Source of the DNA: Nonomuraea sp. NBC_00507
GTDB taxonomy: Bacteria > Actinomycetota > Actinomycetes > Streptosporangiales > Streptosporangiaceae
Reading direction: 5' to 3'
Length of the DNA stretch: 64,000 nt
Assembly: GCF_036013525.1 (NCBI RefSeq)
Contig: NZ_CP107853.1
Coordinates: 2,046,001-2,110,000, forward strand
The notes beneath the pieces were generated by a model. It was not told the origin of the DNA, searched no databases, and saw only the letters and a list, made by a program, of their open reading frames with translations. The first letter of the stretch is position 1. Each line of letters begins with the position of its first letter. This document shows positions 25,573 to 32,237 of this stretch, in pieces. Made by a program: the position numbers and the translations under genes.

Positions 25573-26514
25573 CTAGCCGGGGTTACGGGTGGATCGGAGT
25601 TCAGGAGGGAGGGAGAACGTCAAGGTCTCTTCGGTCAGGGCGACCTGCTCCACGTCGGCGTAGCCGCGCGCCGCCAGCCAGCCGAGTAACTCCTCGACCA
25701 GCCACTCGGGGGCGGAGGCGCCGCAGCTCACGCCCACGGTGCGCACGCCGCGCAGCCACCCCTCGTCCGCGTCGGCGGCCCGGTCGACCAGGTAGGCGGC
25801 GTCCGCGCCGGCGCCCAGGGCGACCTCCACCAGCCGCTGGGAGTTGGAGGAGTTGGCCGAGCCGACCACGATGACCAGCTCGCACTCCGGCGCGATCCTG
25901 GTGACCGCCTCCTGCCGGTTCTGGCTGGCGTAGCAGATGTCGTCGCTGGGCGGGTCGGCCAGGTGCGGGAAGCGCTCGCGTAAATCGGCGACGGCCCGCA
26001 TGGTCTCGTCCACGGCGAGCGTGGTCTGCGACAGCCAGCTCATCGGCCCTGAGCCGCTCACCGTCACCTCGCTGGGGCGGGCCGGGTCCACCACATGGAT
26101 GTGGCCGGGAGCCTCGCCGAGCGTGCCCTCGACCTCCTCGTGCTCGGCGTGACCGATGAGCACGATCTCGTAGCCCGCCTTCGCCAGGCGCGCGGCCTCC
26201 ATGTGGACCTTGGTGACCAGCGGGCAGGCCGCGTCGATCGTACGCAGCCCGCGTCGCCGCGCCTCCTCCTTGACCGCCGGCGAGACGCCGTGAGCGGAGA
26301 AGATCACCAGCGCGCCGTCGGGGACCTCGTCGAGCTCCTCGACGAAGACCGCGCCGCGGGTGGTGAGCTCGCCGACCACGTAGGTGTTGTGAACGATTTG
26401 CTTACGCACGTAAACGGGCGGCCCGAAACGCCGCAGCGCCTCCTCGACCGTGACGATCGCGCGTTCGACGCCCGCGCAGAAGCCGCGCGGCGCCGCGAGA
26501 AGTACCCGGCCCAT
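25573..26514 (-). CDS. ispH: 4-hydroxy-3-methylbut-2-enyl diphosphate reductase
   Basis: 313-residue IspH, last step of the MEP pathway: HMBPP to IPP and DMAPP. The three [4Fe-4S] cysteines are C13 (RGFCAGV), C97 (DAACPLV) and C194 ([10 protein letters not shown]). Substrate residues include H42 (VHNTYVVG), H75 (SAHGVSP) and TTLAVDET. It lies 12 bases after the polyprenyl synthase gene and 27 before the encapsulin gene, so it probably supplies C5 precursors to that module. This may be an extra copy beside a housekeeping ispH; that cannot be told from one window. AGGGGA precedes ATG 26514. Confidence 0.94.
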   Translation of the reverse strand: MGRVLLAAPRGFCAGVERAIVTVEEALRRFGPPVYVRKQIVHNTYVVGELTTRGAVFVEELDEVPDGALVIFSAHGVSPAVKEEARRRGLRTIDAACPLVTKVHMEAARLAKAGYEIVLIGHAEHEEVEGTLGEAPGHIHVVDPARPSEVTVSGSGPMSWLSQTTLAVDETMRAVADLRERFPHLADPPSDDICYASQNRQEAVTRIAPECELVIVVGSANSSNSQRLVEVALGAGADAAYLVDRAADADEGWLRGVRTVGVSCGASAPEWLVEELLGWLAARGYADVEQVALTEETLTFSLPPELRSTRNPG

Positions 26515-26526
26515 CTGGGAATCCCC

Positions 26527-27576
26527 TTACCTGATGCGGTGCGCGAGCCGGTCGGCCAGCACGGCCAGCGCGCTCGCGGCCTCCGGCTTGATCGGCGCCA
26601 CGACCAGGGCCGTCATGGCCTCGCGCACCCGTTGTTCGATCATTTCCTCGACCACCGCGACCGCTCCGGTGTCGAGCAGGATCCGGCGCAGCTCCGCGGC
26701 CCGCTCCTCGGTCAGCTCAGGATCGCCGTGCCAGCGCTTGAGGTGGTCGCGCTGCACCCGCGAGGCCCGCCGCAGGGCATGGGCGATCAGCACCGTGTGC
26801 TTGCCCTCGCGCAGGTCGTCGAGCGCCGACTTGCCGGTCTGCGACGACAAGCCGAACGTGCCCAGCACGTCGTCGCGCAGTTGGAAGGCCTCGCCCAGTG
26901 GCACGCCGAACCGGGAGTAGGAGTCCAGCAGCTCGGGGGAGGCGCCGGCCAGCGCGCCGCCGATCTGCAGCGGCCGCTCCACGGTGTATTTGGCGGTCTT
27001 GAAGCGGATCACCGTCAGCGCCTCGTCCACGCTCGCGCCGGCGCGGAGCTGGGCGAGCATGTCGAGGTATTGGCCGCTGATCACTTCGGTGCGCATGGTG
27101 TCGAAGAGGTGGTGGGCGGCCCGCAACCGCGGTGGATCTATCCCGCACGACGACAACATGGCGTCGGACCAGGCCAGGCTCAGCGTGCCGAGCAGGATGC
27201 CGCCCGCCTGGCCGAACGACTCCGCGCCCGGCCCCTTGTGCAGCCCGGCCAGGCTCTTGTGCACGGTCGCCCGGCCGCGCCGCAGCTCGCTGCCGTCCAT
27301 GATGTCGTCGTGGATGAGCAGGCCCGCGTGACACAGCTCCAGTGCCGCGGCGGCCCTGATGATCTCCTCGCAGTCGTCGCCGCCGGCGCCGCGCCAGCCC
27401 CAGTAGCACAGCTGAGGGCGGATGCGCTTGCCGCCGCCGAGCACGAAGCCGTTCAGCACCCCATAGGCCGCCTCGACGTCGGGATCGGACACGATCGCGC
27501 GCCAGGTTTCGAGAAAACCGCTCAGATGCTGATCAATGCGTGAACCAAGGGAGTGCTGAGTGAAGCTCACCGGCAT
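26527..27576 (-). CDS. Polyprenyl (geranylgeranyl-type) diphosphate synthase
   Basis: 349-residue trans-prenyltransferase that condenses IPP with an allylic diphosphate. The first Asp-rich motif is D90-D94 (HDDIMDGSELRRG) and the second is FQLRDDVLG. GGGKRIRP and the FKTAKYTVERPLQIGG basic/chain-length region are present. Start ATG 27576 has AAGGAG eight bases upstream; a GTG two codons earlier is less likely. It is first in the operon with ispH and the encapsulin and is the likely cargo. It lacks a long disordered N-terminal tail of the kind that targets other family 2 cargo. Product chain length is unknown. Confidence 0.92.
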   Translation of the reverse strand: MPVSFTQHSLGSRIDQHLSGFLETWRAIVSDPDVEAAYGVLNGFVLGGGKRIRPQLCYWGWRGAGGDDCEEIIRAAAALELCHAGLLIHDDIMDGSELRRGRATVHKSLAGLHKGPGAESFGQAGGILLGTLSLAWSDAMLSSCGIDPPRLRAAHHLFDTMRTEVISGQYLDMLAQLRAGASVDEALTVIRFKTAKYTVERPLQIGGALAGASPELLDSYSRFGVPLGEAFQLRDDVLGTFGLSSQTGKSALDDLREGKHTVLIAHALRRASRVQRDHLKRWHGDPELTEERAAELRRILLDTGAVAVVEEMIEQRVREAMTALVVAPIKPEAASALAVLADRLAHRIR

Positions 27577-27739
27577 GAGCACGGCTCCTTCGGTCAGTCG
27601 GTCACTACCAGTAGTTACTCACTGAATACGAAGCGTGTAAAGCTTCTTTGGTTACTTGGGTTTCGATGGGCCACAGCTGTTCCAACGGACTGAGGAGGCC
27701 ATGGGGCGAGCGCGCCCGTTTGAGGTCTGACGTGGGGGT

Positions 27740-28933
27740 ATGCGATCAGTCATGAAGGCAGTCACCTGGCACGGCAAGCGCGACGTCCGGGTCGAGAACG
27801 TGCCCGATCCGGCGATCAAGGAGCCCAACGACGCGGTCATCAAGGTGACCAGCACCGGGATCTGCGGCTCCGACCTACACCTGTACGAGGTGCTGGGCCC
27901 ATTCATGGCCGAGGGTGACATCCTGGGCCACGAGCCCATGGGGATCGTCGAGGAGGTCGGCCCGTCGATCTCCACCATCAAGCCCGGCGACCGCGTGGTC
28001 ATCCCGTTCAACATCTCCTGCGGCCACTGCCACATGTGCGGGATGGAGCTGTACGCGCAGTGCGAGACCACCCAGGTACGCGAGCAGGGCACCGGCGCCG
28101 CCCTGTTCGGCTACACCAGGCTGTACGGGCGGGTGCCCGGCGGCCAGGCCGAATACCTGCGGGTGCCGGAGGCCCAGTTCGGCCCGATCAAGGTGCCGGA
28201 GGGACCGCCGGACGAGCGCTTCGTCTACCTGTCGGACGTGTTGCCGACCGCCTGGCAGGCCGTCGAGTACGCCGATATCCCCGAAGGCGGCAGCGTCACC
28301 GTCTTCGGCTTGGGCCCCATCGGCCAGATGAGCGCCCGCATCGCCCACCACCTCGGCCACCGCGTGATCGGCGTGGACGGCGTCATGGCCCGCCTGGCGA
28401 TGGCGCGCCGCCACGGCATCGAGATCGTCGATGCCAGCGAGGTGCACAACGTGCCCGAGGAGATCCGCTACCGGACGTCGGGACGCGGCACGGACTCCGT
28501 CATCGACGCGGTCGGCATGGAGGCCCATGGCTCGCCTGCCGCCAAGCTCGCCCAGACGCTCACCGGCCTGCTGCCCGACGCGGTGGCCGCCCCGCTGATG
28601 TCCAACGCGGGCGTCGACCGCCTGGCGGCGCTCAACCAGGCCATCGACTCCGTCCGCCGGGGCGGCGTGATCTCCGTCGTCGGCGTCTATGGCGGCATGA
28701 CGGATCCGCTGCCGATGTTGCGCATGTTCGACAAGGGCATCACGTTGCGCATGGGCCAGGCCCACGTCAGGCGGTGGATCAGCCGGCTGATGCCGCTGGT
28801 CACCGACGAGGCCGACCCGCTCGGCGTGATGGACCTGACCACGCACCGGATGCCGCTCGAGCAGGCGCCGCGCGCGTATGAGATGTTCCAGAAGAAGGCA
28901 GACGGGGCCATAAAGATTCTGCTCCAGCCGTAA
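27740..28933 (+). CDS. Zinc-dependent alcohol dehydrogenase
   Basis: 397-residue medium-chain dehydrogenase resembling glutathione-independent formaldehyde dehydrogenases. Catalytic-zinc ligands are in GICGSDLHLY and GHEPMGIVEEVG. The structural-zinc cysteines are in SCGHCHMCGMELYAQC. The NAD-binding motif is VFGLGPIGQMSA. It is divergent from the encapsulin/polyprenyl operon with a 163-base shared promoter region, and may act on a prenyl alcohol or aldehyde; this is inferred from context only. Start ATG 27740; MKAVTW at 27752 is the alternative and matches the usual family start. Confidence 0.9.
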   Translation: MRSVMKAVTWHGKRDVRVENVPDPAIKEPNDAVIKVTSTGICGSDLHLYEVLGPFMAEGDILGHEPMGIVEEVGPSISTIKPGDRVVIPFNISCGHCHMCGMELYAQCETTQVREQGTGAALFGYTRLYGRVPGGQAEYLRVPEAQFGPIKVPEGPPDERFVYLSDVLPTAWQAVEYADIPEGGSVTVFGLGPIGQMSARIAHHLGHRVIGVDGVMARLAMARRHGIEIVDASEVHNVPEEIRYRTSGRGTDSVIDAVGMEAHGSPAAKLAQTLTGLLPDAVAAPLMSNAGVDRLAALNQAIDSVRRGGVISVVGVYGGMTDPLPMLRMFDKGITLRMGQAHVRRWISRLMPLVTDEADPLGVMDLTTHRMPLEQAPRAYEMFQKKADGAIKILLQP

Positions 28934-28983
28934 GGCCCAGGTCATAGGTGTTTCGGGGGCTGGAGAGCGGGCAGCGTGGCGGC

Positions 28984-30033
28984 ATGAGAGTCGTTGTGGT
29001 TGGTGCTACCGGGAACGTCGGCACCAGTGTGGTGCGTGCGCTGGCCGGGGACGTTAACGTGACCTCGATCGTGGGCGTCGCGCGCCGGATGCCCGGGTGG
29101 CGGGTCGACCGCACCGACTGGCGGCAGGCCGACGTGGTCTCCGCCGACCTGACACGGATCTTCGACGGCGCGGACGTCGTGGTGCACCTGGCGTGGTTGT
29201 TCCAGCCGACCAGGGATCCGGCGACGACCTGGCGGGCGAACGTGCTCGGCAGCATGCGGGTCTTCCGCGCCGCGGCGGAGGCGGGGGTGCCTGCGCTGGT
29301 CCATGCCTCGTCCGTGGGGGCGTACTCGCCGGGGCCCAAGGACCGTCCTGTGGACGAGAGCTGGCCCACGCACGGCTGGCCGGGCGCCGCGTACGGACGG
29401 GAGAAGGCGTACGTGGAGCGGGTGCTCGACGTCTTCGAGCATGATCACCCCGGCATCCGGGTGGTGCGGATGCGGCCGGGGTTCGTCTTCCAGCGGGTGG
29501 CCGCGACCGAGCAACGCAGACTGTTCGCCGGGCCGTTCGTGCCGCGGCGGCTGGTCCGGCCGGGGCGCATCCCGTTCGTCCCGGACATTCCCGGGCTGCG
29601 GTTGCAGGTGGTGCATGCCGGGGACGTCGCCGAGGCCTACCGGCTGGCCGTCACGCGGCCGGTGAAGGGCGCGTTCAACATCGCCGCCGAGCCCGTCCTG
29701 TACCCGCACGACCTGGCCGAGCTGCTCGGCACCCGTACGGTGCCGGTGCCGCGGGGCCTGGCCAGGGCGGCCGTGGCGGCAGGGTGGCACATGAGGCTGC
29801 TGCCCGCCGCGCCGGGCCTGCTCGACATGGCCCTGCGGCTCCCGGTCATGAAGGTGGAACGTGCCAGGGACGTGCTGGGCTGGACGCCGGCGCGCTCGTC
29901 GTTCGAGGCGGTGCGGGAGCTGATCGACGGCCTGCACGACGGGGCGGGCATGGACACCGCCCCGCTCGCGCCGGACGCGGGTCCGGTCGACCGGCTCAAG
30001 GAGCTCGCCACCGGCATCGGCGGACGCCCGTAG
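28984..30033 (+). CDS. NAD-dependent epimerase/dehydratase family protein
   Basis: 349-residue extended SDR protein. The nucleotide-binding motif is VVVGATGNVGTSV. The catalytic pattern is a serine in HASSVGAYSPG and YxxxK in AAYGREKAYVE. The C-terminal half binds the unknown substrate and is hydrophobic around residues 255-285. The start at 28984 (MRVVVVGATG) is more likely than an upstream in-frame start. It could work on a nucleotide sugar or a lipid-linked ketone. It follows the alcohol dehydrogenase by 50 bases and may be co-transcribed. Confidence 0.85.
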   Translation: MRVVVVGATGNVGTSVVRALAGDVNVTSIVGVARRMPGWRVDRTDWRQADVVSADLTRIFDGADVVVHLAWLFQPTRDPATTWRANVLGSMRVFRAAAEAGVPALVHASSVGAYSPGPKDRPVDESWPTHGWPGAAYGREKAYVERVLDVFEHDHPGIRVVRMRPGFVFQRVAATEQRRLFAGPFVPRRLVRPGRIPFVPDIPGLRLQVVHAGDVAEAYRLAVTRPVKGAFNIAAEPVLYPHDLAELLGTRTVPVPRGLARAAVAAGWHMRLLPAAPGLLDMALRLPVMKVERARDVLGWTPARSSFEAVRELIDGLHDGAGMDTAPLAPDAGPVDRLKELATGIGGRP

Positions 30034-30270
30034 GAATAGCTAAAAAAGTTGCCGGTAAAAAGGTAGCCGAGTGTAATGCCACTTTCTTGGGGAAGGGGTG
30101 GACCATTCGAGGTCCAGAGGCGTGGCCTGGTGTCGGAATGACGCGGAAGGGACGCCATGGACTCCTCTTCACGGGCCGCCTTTAATCAGGTCCTGCACTT
30201 CGATTCTCGTTCCGGGGGCGCCGCGTCCTCGGGCTCTGCGCGGACTCAGGCCAGGTTGGAGGAGCCTGCC

Positions 30271-30741
30271 ATGCGCACCCTATTGACCCTGCCCTTCACG
30301 CTCCAGGACGTTACGAAGCTGCGCCGAGCGGTGGCCGAGCTCGCCGAGAAGTGCGGGCTGAACGGGCCGAGGCTGGATGACTTCGTCCTGGCCGTGCACG
30401 AGAGCGTCGTCAACGCCGTCGAGCATGCGGGCGGGCACGGGTACTTCAAGTTGTGGACGGTGAATGGCGTCATCCGCTCAGAGACGATCGATCGAGGGTC
30501 GGGCATCCCCGACGGCTACGTGGACGGTCAGTTCCGGCCGTCCGAACGCAGCTATTCGGGGAGAGGGATCTATCTCATCCGCCGGTTGTGCGACACGGCG
30601 GACTTCCACACCGGTCCGCGCGGCACCACGGTCCGGCTCACCATGCAGCTGCCGCGGGGGCGCGACTTCAGCATGCGCCAGCGCATGAGGCGGATCAGGG
30701 TCTCGGTCGGCGGCCACCCGCCGGGCCGCTTCACTGCCTGA
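30271..30741 (+). CDS. Anti-sigma regulatory factor-type ATP-binding protein
   Basis: 156-residue GHKL/HATPase protein of the RsbW/SpoIIAB type. The N box is DFVLAVHESVVNAVEHA, the G1 box is IDRGSGIPDG and the G2 region is SYSGRGIYLIRRLCD. These proteins bind a sigma factor or phosphorylate a STAS partner. Start ATG 30271 follows GGAGGAG. A second start at 30157, with its own AAGGGA, would add 38 low-complexity residues. No sigma gene is adjacent. Confidence 0.85.
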   Translation: MRTLLTLPFTLQDVTKLRRAVAELAEKCGLNGPRLDDFVLAVHESVVNAVEHAGGHGYFKLWTVNGVIRSETIDRGSGIPDGYVDGQFRPSERSYSGRGIYLIRRLCDTADFHTGPRGTTVRLTMQLPRGRDFSMRQRMRRIRVSVGGHPPGRFTA

Positions 30742-30774
30742 CTGACCTGCTCCTGCGCCAGGTAGGCTCGCAGC

Positions 30775-31674
30775 GTGAGCGGCGAGCAGCTTTCCCCCGG
30801 GATCATCTCTCCGGTCCGGCGCATCGGGCGGCGGGAGTTCGATTTCGAGCGCCAGGTCGCCATCATGGCCATCGTCAACCGGACCCCTAACTCCTTTCAC
30901 GACCAGGGCCGTACCTACGCGCTGGACGGCGCCGTGGCGGCCGCGAAGAAGGCCGTGGACGACGGGGCCGACTGGGTGGACATCGGCGGGTTCGCCTTCA
31001 GTGCCGCTCAGGCGCAGATCGGCACGGCGGAGGAGATCGAGCGCGTCGCCCCGGTGATCGCCGAGGTCAGGGCCGTGACGGACGCCGTGATCTCGGTGGA
31101 CACCCACCGCCCCGAGGTGGCGCAGGCGGCGATCGAGGCCGGCGCCGACGTCATCAACGACACCAACGGCCTGCGCGAGCCCGGCATCGCCGAGGTCGCC
31201 GCGGCGGCCGGTGTGAGCGTGGTGGTCACCCACAGCCTCGGCGGCCCTGGGCAGCGGGTGTTCCGGCCGAGCTATGCCGACGTGGTCGCGGAGGTGGCGG
31301 ACTTCCTGCGTGAGCGGGTCGCGTTCGCGCTCAAAGCGGGCATCGCCCCCGAAAAGATCATCATCGATCCCGGGCACGACCTCAACAAGAACACCTTTCA
31401 TTCCCTGGAGCTGACGCGCCGGCTGGAGGAGATCACCTCGATCGGTTACCCGACGCTGGTGGCGCTGTCCAACAAGGACTTCATCGGGGAGACGCTCGAC
31501 CGTCCCCAGGGGGAGCGGAAGGACGGCACGATCGCCGTCAACGTCGTCTCCATCGTCAAGGGTGCCCGCATCCTGCGTGTCCACGACGTGCCCGCGGCCG
31601 TGGACTCCGTACGCATGACCGAGGCCGTGCTCGGCTGGCGCGGCCCGCTCGCACCGAGTCACAACCTGGCCTGA
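30775..31674 (+). CDS. Dihydropteroate synthase-like protein (FolP2 type)
   Basis: 299-residue TIM-barrel protein of the DHPS family. The pterin-binding pattern is changed: IMAIVNRTPNSFHDQ instead of the usual N-V-T-P-D-S-F, DIGGFAFSAA instead of DIGGESTRPG, and VVTHSLGGP instead of a MH-x-RG loop. It matches mycobacterial FolP2 (Rv1207 type), which lacks dihydropteroate synthase activity, better than FolP1. The real reaction is unknown. GTG 30775 start. It is followed after 13 bases by a DUF1992 gene. Confidence 0.85.
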   Translation: MSGEQLSPGIISPVRRIGRREFDFERQVAIMAIVNRTPNSFHDQGRTYALDGAVAAAKKAVDDGADWVDIGGFAFSAAQAQIGTAEEIERVAPVIAEVRAVTDAVISVDTHRPEVAQAAIEAGADVINDTNGLREPGIAEVAAAAGVSVVVTHSLGGPGQRVFRPSYADVVAEVADFLRERVAFALKAGIAPEKIIIDPGHDLNKNTFHSLELTRRLEEITSIGYPTLVALSNKDFIGETLDRPQGERKDGTIAVNVVSIVKGARILRVHDVPAAVDSVRMTEAVLGWRGPLAPSHNLA

Positions 31675-31687
31675 CGTGGGAGTTGAT

Positions 31688-32086
31688 GTGACAGAGCGCA
31701 AGCCGCCCGGCGTACCGTTCGAGACCTGGGTCGACCGGCAGATCCGCGAGGCGATGGAGCGCGGTGAGTTCGACGATCTGCCGGGGGCGGGCAAGCCCCT
31801 GCCGGGGCTGGACCGGCCGCACGACGACATGTGGTGGATCAAGCAGAAGGTGGAGAGCGAAGGGCTCACGATGCCGCTGCCGCCGACGCTGGCGCTGCGC
31901 AAGGAGGCCGAGCAAGCACTGGCCGAGGCGCGCGGGGCGCGGTCGGAGACCGAGGCGCGGCAGATCATCGAGGACGTCAACCACAAGATCCGCGAGGCGA
32001 TCAGGACGGGATTGTCCGGGCCGCCGCTCAACCTGGTGCCGTTCAACGTCGAGCAGATCGTGTCGGAGTGGCGCCGGGCACACTGA
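31688..32086 (+). CDS. DUF1992 (DnaJ-C28-like) protein
   Basis: 132-residue protein with the DUF1992 pattern FETWVDRQIREAMERGEFDDLPGAGKPL and PFNVEQIVSEWRR at the end. The rest is charged helix. Family members occur alone or fused to J domains; the role is unclear. GTG 31688 is preferred over GTG 31676 because GGGAG lies at the right distance. A strong hairpin ends the transcription unit. Confidence 0.82.
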   Translation: MTERKPPGVPFETWVDRQIREAMERGEFDDLPGAGKPLPGLDRPHDDMWWIKQKVESEGLTMPLPPTLALRKEAEQALAEARGARSETEARQIIEDVNHKIREAIRTGLSGPPLNLVPFNVEQIVSEWRRAH

Positions 32087-32089
32087 CGA

Positions 32090-32122
32090 GAAGGGGCCGG
32101 GTCGATGCGACCCGGCCCCTTC
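32090..32122 (+). terminator. Strong hairpin after the DUF1992 gene
   Basis: Perfect 15-bp stem GAAGGGGCCGGGTCG / CGACCCGGCCCCTTC with a 3-base loop, starting 3 bases after the stop codon. Confidence 0.8.
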
Positions 32123-32130
32123 AGGAAGCC

Positions 32131-32195
32131 GAGGGACCCGGGTCAGGCGGGCCCCTCCGGTTGGTGAGGGACCTGGGTCAGGCAGGCCCCTCCGG
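32131..32195. repeat. 30-bp direct repeat between two terminators
   Basis: Two copies (32131-32160 and 32166-32195) beginning GAGGGACC and ending GGCCCCTCCGG, differing at two bases, separated by TTGGT. They lie exactly between the terminator of the left operon and that of the convergent GH6 gene. Confidence 0.8.
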
Positions 32196-32231
32196 CCGGG
32201 CTGAGGAGGCTCGGAGCTCCTCAGCCCGGCC
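32194..32231 (-). terminator. Strong hairpin after the GH6 gene
   Basis: Perfect 15-bp stem GGCCGGGCTGAGGAG / CTCCTCAGCCCGGCC with an 8-base loop, 6 bases beyond the GH6 stop on the minus strand. It can act on both strands. Confidence 0.8.
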
Positions 32232-32237
32232 AGGTCC

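Noticed and set aside
30034..30270. tRNA or small RNA in the gap before the anti-sigma ATPase
   Set aside because: No cloverleaf, no CCA end and no terminator seen; only an A-rich stretch near 30040-30060.
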